Shown here: positions 42,479 through 52,294 of the stretch, piece after piece
Layout: every line of letters begins with the position of its first letter
How positions within the stretch are numbered: the stretch's first letter is position 1
Made by a program: the position numbers and the translations under genes
Notes under the pieces: model-generated
What the model was told of the DNA's origin: nothing
Seen by the model: only the letters and a program-made list of their open reading frames with translations
Database searches by the model: none
Assembly (NCBI GenBank): GCA_026129095.1
Contig: JAHCIT010000010.1
Span: 70,200-134,199, forward strand
Source of the DNA: Deltaproteobacteria bacterium
GTDB taxonomy: Bacteria; JAGRBM01; JAHCIT01
Reading direction: 5' to 3'
DNA: 64,000 bases

Positions 42479-43798
42479 TTAAGCCCCATTTAGCAGGCCG
42501 AGTGCGTCATCCGCGGCACGAATCGTCCGCTGGTATTCGCGGCTGCCGTGGGCGGCCGACACGAAGGCCGCCTCGAAGGGGCTCGGCGGCAGGTAGATGC
42601 CCAGTTCCAGCATCCGGTGGAAATAGCGGCGGAACTGGTCACGGTCGTTCCGGGCGGCTGTCTCGAAGCTATTTACCTTTCCGACGCCGAGGAACAGCGT
42701 GAACATCGAACCCACGCGGTTAAACGCCGCCGTGAGACGGTGCCTGGCCAGCAGTTCACGGTAGCCGTGTTCCAGCCGCTCCCCGTAGTTGTCGATCCGC
42801 TTGTAAAGGCTGGGCCGGAGCTGTTTCAGCGTGGCGATACCGGCGGCGACGGCCATCGGATTCCCCGACAGGGTGCCGGCCTGGTAGACCGGACCCAGTG
42901 GAGCGATCTTTTCCATGATCTCCCGGCGTCCGCCGTAAACTCCGAGCGGCATTCCGCCTCCCACGATCTTGCCAAGGCAGGTGAGGTCCGGCCGGATGCC
43001 GTAGAGTTCCTGTGCTCCCCCGGCCGAAACCCGGAAGCCGGTCATCACTTCGTCGAAGACGAGCAGCGCGCCGTGCTTTCTGGAGAGCGTCCGCAGCGAT
43101 TCGAGGAATCCCGGCACGGGGGGGACACACCCCATGTTCCCGGCGACCGGTTCCACAATCACAGCTGCCACCTCGCCGGCATTGGCCTTGAGGAGTCCCT
43201 CGACGTGGGCGGCATCATTGTAGCGGGCCGTCAGGGTCAGCCCGGCCATCGCGGCGGGAATGCCAGCCGAATCAGGCACGCCGAACGTGAGGGCGCCGCT
43301 CCCGGCCTTGACGAGCAGGTAGTCGGCATGGCCGTGGTAGCATCCTTCGAACTTGATGATCTTGTCGCGGCCGGTGAAGCCGCGGGCGGCCCGGAGCGCC
43401 CCCATTGCAGCCTCTGTTCCCGACGAAGTGAATCTCATCATCTCCAGTGACGGGAAAAACGACTGGATGATGCGGGCAAGTTCGCTTTCCGCTTCCGTCG
43501 GGGCGCCATAGCTGGTGCCTCGTCCGGCGGCCTCGCGGAGCGCTTTCACGACTCGCGGATCGGCGTGTCCCAGGATCATCGGCCCCCAGGAGCCCACGTA
43601 GTCCACCAGCATGTTGTGATCGATGTCAGTGAGGTAGGCCCCGCGTGCCCGGGCGATGAACCGGGGAGTGCCGCCCACGTTTCCGAATGCTCGGACGGGA
43701 GAGTTAACCCCGCCCGGGAACTGGTTCTGGGCGCGGCGCAGCGCCTTGGCCGACCGTTTTGTGGAGACTGCAGCAGGTTTACGCGTTCTGGATGCCAT
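42479..43798 (-). CDS. hemL: Glutamate-1-semialdehyde 2,1-aminomutase
   Basis: 439 residues from ATG 43798. Class-III aminotransferase motifs typical of HemL: FPGGVNSPVRAFGNVGG, RFTSSGTEAAMGALRAARG, YHGHADYLLVKAGSG, LLVFDEVMTGFRV and the PLP-lysine block GKIVGGGMPLGVYGGR (Lys near 273). It converts glutamate-1-semialdehyde to 5-aminolevulinate, so the organism makes tetrapyrroles by the C5 (glutamyl-tRNA) route. No other heme genes are nearby. It is divergent from the DUF4124 gene. Confidence 0.96.
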   Translation of the reverse strand: MASRTRKPAAVSTKRSAKALRRAQNQFPGGVNSPVRAFGNVGGTPRFIARARGAYLTDIDHNMLVDYVGSWGPMILGHADPRVVKALREAAGRGTSYGAPTEAESELARIIQSFFPSLEMMRFTSSGTEAAMGALRAARGFTGRDKIIKFEGCYHGHADYLLVKAGSGALTFGVPDSAGIPAAMAGLTLTARYNDAAHVEGLLKANAGEVAAVIVEPVAGNMGCVPPVPGFLESLRTLSRKHGALLVFDEVMTGFRVSAGGAQELYGIRPDLTCLGKIVGGGMPLGVYGGRREIMEKIAPLGPVYQAGTLSGNPMAVAAGIATLKQLRPSLYKRIDNYGERLEHGYRELLARHRLTAAFNRVGSMFTLFLGVGKVNSFETAARNDRDQFRRYFHRMLELGIYLPPSPFEAAFVSAAHGSREYQRTIRAADDALGLLNGA

Positions 43799-43947
43799 GA
43801 CGGAAGGCAAGGTGAATGACCGGCTGCCGGTTCGTCAATGTGCTGAAGCGAGGGAAGGGGGTTCGCCAGACGGCTCTCAACCGGCTAGTATCGAAACCAT
43901 GCAGGCATGGCGTTAGTGGCCATCCAGTTACGGGGCGTTGGAAGAAG

Positions 43948-44496
43948 ATGATGACGCAGAAATATCCAATGGGCATGACCAGTGCGGCCATTCTGGCCGC
44001 CATGTGTTTGCTGCTTGCTGCCGGGTCAGCCGGCGCGAAAATGTACAAATATACTGATGATGACGGGCAAGTACATGTCGTCGATTCCATGAACAAGGTG
44101 CCACCGAAATACCGGCAGCAGATGGAACTCCGCCGTCCGGCTGGAGTGCCGTCTGCTCCACCCGCCGAGGAGGCAAAGACGGAGGGCGGAGAGGAGGGCG
44201 CCGCCAAACCGGCCGAGGGGGAAGCTGCCAAGGAAGGCGAGAAGAAGCCGGATGGTCCGGTCAAAGATGAAAAATACTGGCGGGGGCGGATCGAGAAGTG
44301 CGAGCGCGACCTCCGTACGGTCGAGCACCGCGAGGGTCTGCTCAGTGAGGAACTCACGGGTGCCGAGGCCGGTGCCGAGGAGCGTTTCAAGGAACTCGAA
44401 AAGACCCGGGCGCAGCTCCAGGATTTCAGGCGGCAGTGCGCCGCCATCCGTGAGGAAGGGCGCAAGGCCGGAGCACCTGCGGGCTGGCTCCGCTGA
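43948..44496 (+). CDS. DUF4124-type exported protein with coiled-coil tail
   Basis: 182 residues; start chosen at 43948 (a second ATG follows at 43951) after GGAAGAAG. Signal peptide: AAILAAMCLLLAAGSAGAK. The first 40 mature residues have the DUF4124 pattern (KMYKYTDDDGQVHVVDSMNKVP). A Glu/Lys/Ala-rich linker and a charged C-terminal helix (ERFKELEKTRAQLQDFRRQC) likely form a short coiled coil. Periplasmic role unknown. A strong hairpin follows before the PEGA protein gene. Confidence 0.78.
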   Translation: MMTQKYPMGMTSAAILAAMCLLLAAGSAGAKMYKYTDDDGQVHVVDSMNKVPPKYRQQMELRRPAGVPSAPPAEEAKTEGGEEGAAKPAEGEAAKEGEKKPDGPVKDEKYWRGRIEKCERDLRTVEHREGLLSEELTGAEAGAEERFKELEKTRAQLQDFRRQCAAIREEGRKAGAPAGWLR

Positions 44497-44540
44497 CAAT
44501 GGAAGAAGGGCAGGGCCGCCCTTCATTGAGTTTGATTCAG

Positions 44541-44573
44541 GCGCCGCCGGAATATCCGGCGGCGCTGTCATTT
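44541..44573 (+). terminator. Hairpin after the DUF4124 gene
   Basis: Perfect 10-bp stem GCGCCGCCGG/CCGGCGGCGC with AATAT loop, then TGTCATTT. The T-tract is weak, so it could be an attenuating hairpin; it sits 24 bases before the next start. Confidence 0.55.
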
Positions 44574-44588
44574 GAGGCAGGTATCGGG

Positions 44589-46331
44589 ATGGAAGCCGTA
44601 CGTTTCTGGTGCAGGGAGCCGCTCCGCATGCTGGCACTGGTTGTGGCCCTGTCAATGGTGCCGGTGCTGGAGGCCCGTGCCAGCCAGATAGGCATCGGCG
44701 GTTATGAAGCCTCCGGAGTGGGTGATGCCGGAACCATTGCGAAGTTCCAGTCGGAGTTCGAGAAGGCGCTCCGGGAGGCGGGGATTGCGCCGGTTTCACT
44801 CGCCATGCAGCGGCCGTGCCCGGATATCGGGTGCTGGGCCGCCCGCGCCCGTGCGCAGGGCGTCCAGCAGTTCATCCTGGTGGACATTGAGGGTTTCCGT
44901 TCGTCGGGATTCGTGGTGACCGCCAAGGTATACGAGGTCCGGCGCGGCTCGCAACTGTTCCGGGAAAAGACGGAAATCCCCGACACCGTGCAGTCTGAGC
45001 TGCTTCTGACGCGGATGGTCGCGGCCATTGTCCGGCAGATCGGTGGCGGCTCCGCCGGTTCTGATCCGTCGGCAGCCAAGCGCAAGTCTCAGGTCCGTGT
45101 GCTGGGAATCCCGCCGGGGCGGGGCGTGTTGCTGAACAACATTCCGCTCTCGGAGCCGGACCGGCCGCTCACCGTGGAACCCGGCCGCCAGCGGCTCGTC
45201 ATCAGCGCCGGTGACGGGGCTAAGTCCCGCGAGTTCGATGTCCTTCCGGGCGAGATGTATACGCTGGAGTTCACGTCGCTGGATGACATGCAGGCGGTTG
45301 ACCCGGCCTCGCTGGCTGCCGTTCTGGAACTCCGGAGCCTTCCGACGGACGCACGGGTCCGGCTGGATGGAACCGACCTTCCCAACCAGGCCACCCATGA
45401 AATCATGGCAGGAGCACACACACTCGTCATCGAGCGGCTTGGATACGAGAAGATGGAACTCCCTTTCCGTGCGAATCCCGGCCAGCAGGTGCTGGTACCG
45501 GTGGCTCTGGTCCCGCTGGGCGGTCCGGTTCCGGCGCAGCAGGCGGCGCAGGATCCCGGCCTCCGGCAGCGGGTCGGCCTGCTACCGGTGACGGGCAGCC
45601 TCGACGGGATTCTGCAGGAACGGGTCATGGACGCCGCCCGGTATGCCGGTGAACTCGCTGCCAAGGTCCAGTACGTGAGCCCCGAACAGGTAGCCGCCGC
45701 CCTCGGCATGGAACCGGTGCGACTCGCATCCGAAAACCAGAAATGCGTGACCGGACTGTGCACGTCGAAGCTCCTGAAACCGGCGGCACTTGCCCGCTAT
45801 GTGGATATCCGGGTGCGCCAGTCCGGTCCGGACTGGGTGGTGCGGGCCGTGCTGTATTCCACGGTGCAGGGCGAACGGGTTGATGGCATTGAAATCCCCT
45901 ACGGCGGATCGAGTGCGGATCTGCCGTGGATCGTGTTCGATGCCGTGCGGCACCTGCTCGGTGATGCCGACATGGCTGGAATGACACGGATCGAAATCCC
46001 GGCGGCAGCAGAAGACCTCGCCGAGGATTTTTCGGTCGTCCTGAACGGGGCTCCGCTCACGTTCAGTCCGGATGAAAGCGGCCGCCAGGTCAGCCGCGAG
46101 GTGACGTCCGGCCAGGGCCGGCTTGCCGTGACTGCCGGCGGCGAAACCGCCGAAAGGCGGATCTGGCTGCGGACCGGTGTGCCGTTTGTGCTGGAACTGG
46201 CAGCTTCTCGAACCGATGGAGGCGAGCCGGAGCCGGCTATTGTCCGCCCACCGCCCCCTTCTCCCGCCAGCGCCAAGGCTGTTGATGGCAAGGGCAAGGG
46301 AAAAAACGGGAAAACACAGAAGACAAACTGA
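44589..46331 (+). CDS. Exported PEGA-domain protein
   Basis: 580 residues from ATG 44589, chosen because GAGGCAGG lies 8-15 bases ahead and a signal peptide follows (LRMLALVVALSMVPVLEARA); the frame is open 30 codons further up. The first 150 mature residues resemble the strand-helix pattern of small periplasmic domains (QSEFEKALREAGIAPVSL, QFILVDIEGFRSSGFVVTAK). PEGA-like repeats follow near residues 180-330, the clearest being LRSLPTDARVRLDGTDLP with HTLVIERLGYEKMELP. The C-terminus is Lys/Gly-rich. PEGA domains are surface-layer or cell-wall-associated beta folds; the specific role is unknown. Confidence 0.75.
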   Translation: MEAVRFWCREPLRMLALVVALSMVPVLEARASQIGIGGYEASGVGDAGTIAKFQSEFEKALREAGIAPVSLAMQRPCPDIGCWAARARAQGVQQFILVDIEGFRSSGFVVTAKVYEVRRGSQLFREKTEIPDTVQSELLLTRMVAAIVRQIGGGSAGSDPSAAKRKSQVRVLGIPPGRGVLLNNIPLSEPDRPLTVEPGRQRLVISAGDGAKSREFDVLPGEMYTLEFTSLDDMQAVDPASLAAVLELRSLPTDARVRLDGTDLPNQATHEIMAGAHTLVIERLGYEKMELPFRANPGQQVLVPVALVPLGGPVPAQQAAQDPGLRQRVGLLPVTGSLDGILQERVMDAARYAGELAAKVQYVSPEQVAAALGMEPVRLASENQKCVTGLCTSKLLKPAALARYVDIRVRQSGPDWVVRAVLYSTVQGERVDGIEIPYGGSSADLPWIVFDAVRHLLGDADMAGMTRIEIPAAAEDLAEDFSVVLNGAPLTFSPDESGRQVSREVTSGQGRLAVTAGGETAERRIWLRTGVPFVLELAASRTDGGEPEPAIVRPPPPSPASAKAVDGKGKGKNGKTQKTN

Positions 46332-46334
46332 CCG

Positions 46335-46739
46335 CTACTCTTCGCTCTCCAGGTGTTCGATCAGTTCCCGGTATTCCTCGGCAGTCTTGAGATCCTTGAT
46401 CTCGGAAGCGTCGTCAGGCGTCAGGGTGAACAGCCATCCGTCTTCCCACGGATCATCCACCAGCAGCGAGGGGTTTTCTATCAGGTCGGAGTTGACCGCC
46501 TGGACCTCCCCGGTGAGAGGGGCGATCAGCTCGGTTGAGCCTTTCTCTTCGCTTTCCAGTTCGCCGCAGTCGCCGCTGGCCTCCACGGCATCGCCCTCGG
46601 CCGGCAATGTTATGGAGAGGATCTCCCCCAGCCGCTCGGCAGCGAAAGCAGTAATACCGATGCGCACGGTCGAGTCATCCTCGATATCGCACCAGAAATG
46701 ATCCTCGGTATATTTGAGATGCTTGGGAACCTTTGCCAT
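46335..46739 (-). CDS. gcvH: Glycine cleavage system H protein (lipoyl carrier)
   Basis: 134 residues from ATG 46739. Family pattern: KYTEDHFWCDIEDDSTVRIG, ITAFAAERLGEI, and the lipoyl loop EEKGSTELIAPLTGEV with Lys66 at the lipoylated position, then WLFTL near the end. H protein shuttles the aminomethyl group in glycine cleavage. No GcvP, GcvT or lipoyl ligase genes are nearby, so it may belong to a dispersed system or serve as a lipoyl relay. The loop is Glu-rich compared with the usual V-x-S-V-K-A form. Confidence 0.85.
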   Translation of the reverse strand: MAKVPKHLKYTEDHFWCDIEDDSTVRIGITAFAAERLGEILSITLPAEGDAVEASGDCGELESEEKGSTELIAPLTGEVQAVNSDLIENPSLLVDDPWEDGWLFTLTPDDASEIKDLKTAEEYRELIEHLESEE

Positions 46740-46789
46740 GACGGGGCGACGGATAATTGCGCTCTGCGCCGGGGTCAAGAAGGGCTGGC

Positions 46790-46831
46790 GAAAAGCAGGA
46801 ACGGCGGTCCACTTGGGGGCCGCCGTTCCTG
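46790..46831 (-). terminator. Rho-independent terminator after dnaK
   Basis: 12-bp perfect stem (46796-46807 with 46820-46831), 12-base loop; leftward it is followed by CTTTTCG. It lies 18 bases past the dnaK stop and separates it from gcvH. Confidence 0.8.
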
Positions 46832-46848
46832 AAGCCTGATAGTAGGGC

Positions 46849-48762
46849 TTAGTTCACGTCGCGGAAGTCGGCATCGACGACCTTGCCGTCCTTGCCGGTC
46901 TTCTCCTCTGCTGCGGGCTCGCCGTTGCCGCCGCCGGGAGGCGGCGTACCTGCGGCCTGGGCGTTCTTGTACATCAGCTCGGCAGCTTTGTGGGAAACCC
47001 GGGTCAGTTCCTCGTTGGCCGCACGGATCTTGTCCGCGTCGCGTGAGTCGAGCGCCACCTTGGCATCGGCGACGGCCTTTTCGATCTCGACCACTTCCGT
47101 AGCCGGCAGCTTTTCCTTGTTATCGGCCAGCAGCTTTTCCAGCTGCGCGACCGAGCCGTCGAGCCGGTTGCGCTCATCGATCTCCTCGCGCCGTTTCTTG
47201 TCCTCGGCCGCATTTGCTTCGGCATCCTTGACCATCTTGTCGATCTCGTCCTTCGACAGGCCGCTCGACGCGGTGATCTTGATCTGCTGTTCCTTGCCCG
47301 TGGCACGGTCCTTGGCTGAAACCGACAGGATGCCGTTGGCATCGAGGTCGAAGGTGACCTCGATCTGTGGCACCCCGCGAGGGGCTTGTGGCAGTCCGGT
47401 CAGATGGAACCGGCCCAGGGTCTTGTTGTGCTCGGCCAGTTCGCGCTCGCCCTGGAGGACGTGGATCTCCACCGATGTCTGGCTGTCTGAAGCGGTGGAG
47501 AACACCTCGGTCTTGCGGGTCGGGATGGTCGTATTCCGCTCGATCAGCTTGGTGCTGACGCCGCCCAGCGTTTCGATGCCGAGCGACAGTGGCGTCACGT
47601 CGAGGAGGAGCACGTCCTTCACCGACTTGTCGCCCTGTAGCACGCCGCCCTGGATCGCCGCACCCACAGCGACCACCTCATCGGGGTTCACCGAACGGTT
47701 GGGCTCCTTGCCGAAGAACTTCTTGACCGCTTCGATCACCATCGGTGTGCGGGTGGATCCGCCCACCATTACCACCTCGTCGATCTGGCTGGTGGAAAGC
47801 CCTGCGTCGGCCAGAGCCTTGCGGCAGGGTTCCAACGTGCGCTCGACGAGGGGGCGGACCATTTCCTCGAACCGGGCGCGGGTCAGTGTCACGTTGAGAT
47901 GCTTGGGGCCAGTGTTGTCGGCGGTTAGAAACGGCAGGCTGACCTCCGTCTCCTTGGTGGAGGACAGTTCGATCTTGGCCTTTTCAGCCGCTTCCTTGAG
48001 CCGCTGCATGACCATCGGATCGTTCGAGACGTCCATGCCGTTGCTCTTCTTGAACTCGTCCACAAGCCACTGCATGACCACATGGTCGAAATCGTCGCCG
48101 CCGAGCAGCGTGTCGCCGTTGGTGGCCTTCACCTCGACAACGCCGTCACCCACTTCGAGCACGGAGATATCGAAAGTGCCGCCGCCAAGGTCATAGACAG
48201 CGATCTTTTCTTCTTTCTTCTTGTCGATTCCGTAGGCGAGGGCTGCTGCCGTCGGCTCGTTGATGATCCGCTTGACGTCGAGGCCAGCGATGCGCCCGGC
48301 ATCCTTGGTTGCCTGGCGCTGCGAATCGTTGAAGTAGGCCGGAACGGTGATAACGGCTTCGGTCACGGGCTCGCCAAGATAGGCCTCGGCAGCCGCCTTG
48401 AGTTTGCCGAGCACCTGCGCACTCACTTCCGGCGGCGCCAGCTTGCGGTCATGGACCTTGAACCACACGTCGCCATTGTCGGCGCCGATGAGCTGGTAGG
48501 GAACCTTCTTTTCCCGCTCGGGGATTTCCTTCATCTTGCGGCCGATGAACCGCTTGGACGAATAGATCGTGTTCTGCGGGTTCATGATCGCCTGACGGCG
48601 GGCAGCCTGCCCCGCGATGATCTCGCCATCCTTTGTGTAGGCAACCACGGACGGGGTTGTCCGCGAGCCCTCCTGGTTGGCGATCACCTTCGCCTCGCCG
48701 CCTTCCATCACGGCGACGCACGAATTGGTCGTGCCGAGGTCGATACCGATCATCTTGCCCAT
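46849..48762 (-). CDS. dnaK: Molecular chaperone DnaK (Hsp70)
   Basis: 637 residues from ATG 48762 with an AAAGG/GAGGCAGG region ahead; the frame is open 24 codons further up. All Hsp70 signatures are present: [43 protein letters not shown] and the substrate-binding domain, with a Gly-rich acidic C-terminal tail. It folds proteins with DnaJ and GrpE, which are not in this window. No CIRCE element is visible upstream; a weak sigma-70-like promoter is the only candidate. Confidence 0.97.
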   Translation of the reverse strand: MGKMIGIDLGTTNSCVAVMEGGEAKVIANQEGSRTTPSVVAYTKDGEIIAGQAARRQAIMNPQNTIYSSKRFIGRKMKEIPEREKKVPYQLIGADNGDVWFKVHDRKLAPPEVSAQVLGKLKAAAEAYLGEPVTEAVITVPAYFNDSQRQATKDAGRIAGLDVKRIINEPTAAALAYGIDKKKEEKIAVYDLGGGTFDISVLEVGDGVVEVKATNGDTLLGGDDFDHVVMQWLVDEFKKSNGMDVSNDPMVMQRLKEAAEKAKIELSSTKETEVSLPFLTADNTGPKHLNVTLTRARFEEMVRPLVERTLEPCRKALADAGLSTSQIDEVVMVGGSTRTPMVIEAVKKFFGKEPNRSVNPDEVVAVGAAIQGGVLQGDKSVKDVLLLDVTPLSLGIETLGGVSTKLIERNTTIPTRKTEVFSTASDSQTSVEIHVLQGERELAEHNKTLGRFHLTGLPQAPRGVPQIEVTFDLDANGILSVSAKDRATGKEQQIKITASSGLSKDEIDKMVKDAEANAAEDKKRREEIDERNRLDGSVAQLEKLLADNKEKLPATEVVEIEKAVADAKVALDSRDADKIRAANEELTRVSHKAAELMYKNAQAAGTPPPGGGNGEPAAEEKTGKDGKVVDADFRDVN

Positions 48763-48823
48763 TGCCTTTATGCCTGCCTCTCTGTGAAATCTTGGGCGGA
48801 ACTGCGGCCGTCCCGTCCGCCGT

Positions 48824-48851
48824 AAACTAAGCACCTGACCGGTGGCGTCAA
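48824..48851 (-). promoter_or_regulatory. Weak candidate promoter of dnaK
   Basis: Read leftward: TTGACG (48851-48846), 16-base spacer, TAGTTT (48829-48824), about 60 bases ahead of the ATG. The CTTGAC overlap also resembles a heat-shock -35 box, but no matching -10 is seen. Confidence 0.25.
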
Positions 48852-49035
48852 GGGAAACGGGGCGTATTATTTCGGGAAGCGCCGCCTGTTTTTTCTTAAC
48901 TATTTCAACAGGTTAGGGAGCCCCTTTAGGCCCCTTCCCCGGTCCGGGCCTTTGCGCGTTGCGCTAAACCCGTATAAAAGTGGTTTCCCGCCCGGAACAG
49001 GCGGAAAACCCAAACCGCACGGAACCCTCACGACT

Positions 49036-49953
49036 ATGGTGGACAAGCTCAAGAAAATCTGGATGAACGGCAAGCTGGTGGACTGGGACAATGCCCAGGT
49101 CCATGTGCTGTCCCATGCCCTGCACTACGGAACGAGCGTATTCGAGGGCGTCCGGTCGTACGAGCTGGCTGATGGGGGACGGGGCGTGTTCCGGCTCAAG
49201 GAACACACCAAACGCCTGTTCGAGTCGGCCCGGATCCTCCTGATGACGATCCCGTATACCGAGGACCAGATCAATGATGCGATTCTGGAAACCCTGAAGG
49301 CGAACGACGTGAAGGGTGCCTATATCCGCCCGATCGCGTTTATCGGCGAGGGGGCCATGGGCCTGTATGCCGTAAACAATCCGGTCACCGTGTCGATTTC
49401 CTGCTGGGTGTGGGGTGCCTACCTGGGGGAGGAGGGCGTCCGTAACGGTATTCGCGGCAAGGTGTCCTCCTATGCGCGGATGCACGTCAACACGCATATG
49501 ACCAAATCCAAGGCCGGCGGGAACTACATCAACTCGATCCTCGCCAAGCGCGAGGTGTCGCTTGCCGGTTACGAGGAAGCGATCATGCTTGACACGGACG
49601 GCTACGTGTCTGAGTGCTCTGGTGAGAACATCTATGTCGTCAAGGACGGCGTGATCAAAACCCCGCCCCTTACCGCCGTGCTGAACGGCATCACGCGTAA
49701 TTCGGTCATCCGAATCGCCAGGGACGAGGGACTCACGCTCGTGGAGGGCCGGTTCACCCGGGACGAGATGTACGTGGCCGACGAGGTGTTCATGAGCGGC
49801 ACGGCGGCGGAACTGACGCCGATCCGCGAGATTGACGACCGTCCGGTCGGAACGGGCAAACCGGGACCGGTGACGAAGCTGCTCCAGGAACGTTACCGGC
49901 AGGCAGTCACGGGTGCGCTCCCCAAGTATGCCGACTGGGTGACCCGTTTCTAG
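49036..49953 (+). CDS. ilvE: Branched-chain amino acid aminotransferase
   Basis: 305 residues from ATG 49036; an in-frame upstream extension to 48952 does not resemble the family. Fold-type IV PLP motifs: HALHYGTSVFEGVRSY, KAGGNYINSILAKREV with the PLP-lysine region at KSKAGGNY onward, EAIMLDTDGYVSECSGENI and MSGTAAELTPI. It transaminates Leu, Ile and Val with 2-oxoglutarate. It stands alone between dnaK (divergent) and a dehydrogenase gene. Confidence 0.95.
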   Translation: MVDKLKKIWMNGKLVDWDNAQVHVLSHALHYGTSVFEGVRSYELADGGRGVFRLKEHTKRLFESARILLMTIPYTEDQINDAILETLKANDVKGAYIRPIAFIGEGAMGLYAVNNPVTVSISCWVWGAYLGEEGVRNGIRGKVSSYARMHVNTHMTKSKAGGNYINSILAKREVSLAGYEEAIMLDTDGYVSECSGENIYVVKDGVIKTPPLTAVLNGITRNSVIRIARDEGLTLVEGRFTRDEMYVADEVFMSGTAAELTPIREIDDRPVGTGKPGPVTKLLQERYRQAVTGALPKYADWVTRF

Positions 49954-50069
49954 GCGGCAGGTTCCCGGGCGGATAGCGGAAAACCCTGCGTCTTTCAGGT
50001 TCCATCCGGAACCGGGATAATCAGATCTGTGCCGGACTGTTCGTCTGCCGGCGTTAAGGAGAAACGGCT

Positions 50070-50891
50070 GTGAAGAATCTCAGGGGCAAACTTGCGGTTG
50101 TGACCGGCGCATCGAGCGGCATCGGCCGGGCGACGGCATTGGCGCTGGCGGACAGGGGTTGCGATCTGGCGCTGGCGGACGTGAACGAGGCTGGCCTCGC
50201 CGAGACGGCGAAACTCGTTGCCTCCAGCGGGAGCAAGGTGAGCCGGCATCTGGTGGATGTGGCCCGGAAGGACCTGATGGAACTGTTCGCCGCCGAGGTT
50301 GCCAGGACCCACGGCCGGGTGAATATCGTCATCAACAATGCCGGTGTATCGGTCACAGCACCGTTCGAAAAACACACGCTCGAGGATTTCGAATGGATCG
50401 TCGGGATCAACTTCTGGGGCGTCGTTTACGGCTGCAAGTTCTTCCTTCCGCACCTGAAAGCGGCGGGTGAGGGCCATATCGTCAATATTTCCAGCGTGTT
50501 TGGCCTGATCGGGCTGCCATCGCAGTCATCCTATGCCGCGACCAAGTTCGCCGTCCGGGGATTCAGTGAATCGCTCCGGGCCGAACTCACGGGCCAGAAT
50601 ATCGGCGTTACCTGCGTTCACCCCGGCGGAATCAATACCAACATCGTCAAGAGCGCCCGGTTCTCCGAGGAGATGGCCCAGCAGATGCGCGTCAAGGCCG
50701 TGAAGTTCTTCGAGACGAAAGCCCTGCCGCCCTCGTCTGTGGCGAACGCGATCGTCCGGGGCATCCGGAACAATGAGGCACGGGTGCTGGTGGCCCGCGA
50801 GACGTTCGCCATTGATCTGGTGAAACGGGTATTCCCGGTCTGGGCGAGCGAACTGGTCGGCCGGAACCGGGACCGTTTCATGGGCAAGTAG
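50070..50891 (+). CDS. Short-chain dehydrogenase/reductase
   Basis: 273 residues from a GTG with AAGGAG 8 bases ahead. Rossmann motif TGASSGIG at 12-19, NNAG near 90, and the catalytic Tyr-x-x-x-Lys in SSYAATKFAV near 152, so it should be active as an NAD(P)-dependent oxidoreductase. The segment LRAELTGQNIGVTCVHPGGI is typical of the classical SDR family. Substrate cannot be told from sequence; genes on both sides are unrelated. Confidence 0.92.
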   Translation: MKNLRGKLAVVTGASSGIGRATALALADRGCDLALADVNEAGLAETAKLVASSGSKVSRHLVDVARKDLMELFAAEVARTHGRVNIVINNAGVSVTAPFEKHTLEDFEWIVGINFWGVVYGCKFFLPHLKAAGEGHIVNISSVFGLIGLPSQSSYAATKFAVRGFSESLRAELTGQNIGVTCVHPGGINTNIVKSARFSEEMAQQMRVKAVKFFETKALPPSSVANAIVRGIRNNEARVLVARETFAIDLVKRVFPVWASELVGRNRDRFMGK

Positions 50892-51043
50892 CCTGCATAA
50901 AAGCCTATAAGCACCCGCCCGCCGGGCATCACCCTTGCCAGGACGGCCTGGAAGGACGAGTTTAATCCTTGTGGAGATGATACCGGTGCTGTGACGGGAA
51001 TCATCTTCGGGAAACGTACCGGAAAGTAGTCTGTCAGCTGACC

Positions 51044-52258
51044 ATGCCGCTGTTTGATTTCAAATCGGTCGATTCGCGCGGGCATCCCTATGAGGGGCGA
51101 ATGGCTGCCGCGTCCGCATCGGAAGTGCGGGAGACTCTTGAAGGACGGGGTTTTGTCCGGATTTCGGTCCAGGAATACACGCAGGACGACAGGATCCCGC
51201 CTGCTGCCGCCCCCGTCCGCCAGATGGGCCGCCTCAGCCGGGGCGAAGTGGACCGGATGGAGGGGCCCGACAACCCGGCCCCCGGTATTGACCTTGAGAC
51301 GATCGGCACAAGCGATGCCGAAAACGCCGAAATACGCACCGTCATGCAGGGGTTACGCCGGAGCGCACTCTGGTTCCTGGCGCTCCGCATGGCGATTTTC
51401 GGGCTTGTCGCGCTGCTGCTGGCTGCGGGCATGGGGGTGGTGGATATCTCAGTGCCTGACCAGACGGTTCTCTTTGTAATCGCGCTGGTCCTGTTGGTGG
51501 TTCAGTTCGCGCTGGTCCGGTCGGCCCGGCGGGGTCCGCTTGCGCCGCTCGCCGAGTGGCAGCGTTTGAGGCAGAAGGCCCAGTACCGGAAAGCCGCCAT
51601 GCTCCTGGAGCGGGTGCATTCACAGTCGGTATTCATCCGCCGTGTGCTGCCCGAGGGGTATTACCACGGCGAACTGGCGATCCTGTATGCGATGGATGGC
51701 GACCGCTCCCGCGCATTCGAGGAACTCGCCCGCGCCGAGGCGGCCCGGCTGAGGGAACCGTTCCTTTCCTACCGAAAGGCGACCGTTTACCGGGCATTGA
51801 AGGAGTTTGCTGAAGCCGAGCAGCATTACCGGCGGGCACTGGAGATCGATCCCGGCTCGTCGATGCTCCGGGCCGAACTGGCCCTGCTCTATCTGGAGGC
51901 CGGACGGGATTTCGACCAGGCCGAAAACCTGCTCAAGGAGGCGCTCACGCAGGGGGGCTCTCCGCGCAGCATTGGCCTCCTGACCGGGTATCTCGGAGCG
52001 GTGTCATTCCGCCGAGGTCGGATTGACGAGGCGGACCGGAACATTGAGGAGGGGCTGAGGAACCTGATGCCGATACGGGGCCTGTCACCGCTCTCTGGTG
52101 TCGCTGCCGAGCTTTTCTACTACCGGGCGCTCGTCCAGAAGGCCCTTGGACACCGGCGGCGTGCGCTTCGGGCGCTCCGCCAGGCACGGAAGAATACCCA
52201 CGATCCACAGCTCCTGAGCCGCATTTCCAGTGCTGAAAAGGAGATACGGGGCACCTGA
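51044..52258 (+). CDS. GspF/PilC N-terminal-like segment fused to membrane helices and TPRs
   Basis: 404 residues. The first 45 (MPLFDFKSVDSRGHPYEGRM and the helix ASASEVRETLEGRGFVRISV) resemble the start of GspF/PilC type II secretion and pilus inner-membrane proteins. Two adjacent membrane helices follow near 110-165 (FLALRMAIFGLVALLLAAG; VLFVIALVLLVVQFALV), then about 220 residues of tetratricopeptide repeats (SMLRAELALLYLEAGRDFDQ, RRGRIDEADRNIEEGL). No GspF catalytic-like core is present. It is probably an inner-membrane scaffold; the partner is unknown. Confidence 0.75.
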   Translation: MPLFDFKSVDSRGHPYEGRMAAASASEVRETLEGRGFVRISVQEYTQDDRIPPAAAPVRQMGRLSRGEVDRMEGPDNPAPGIDLETIGTSDAENAEIRTVMQGLRRSALWFLALRMAIFGLVALLLAAGMGVVDISVPDQTVLFVIALVLLVVQFALVRSARRGPLAPLAEWQRLRQKAQYRKAAMLLERVHSQSVFIRRVLPEGYYHGELAILYAMDGDRSRAFEELARAEAARLREPFLSYRKATVYRALKEFAEAEQHYRRALEIDPGSSMLRAELALLYLEAGRDFDQAENLLKEALTQGGSPRSIGLLTGYLGAVSFRRGRIDEADRNIEEGLRNLMPIRGLSPLSGVAAELFYYRALVQKALGHRRRALRALRQARKNTHDPQLLSRISSAEKEIRGT

Positions 52259-52294
52259 ATTCCCTTGGTGCCTGCCAGTTGTTACTACTACGCA

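Noticed and set aside
46883-48196. 437-codon rightward open frame inside dnaK
   Set aside because: Serine-rich antisense translation of dnaK with no domain pattern.
48763-49035. CIRCE element or heat-shock promoter upstream of dnaK
   Set aside because: No TTAGCACTC-N9-GAGTGCTAA palindrome and no proper heat-shock -10 box.
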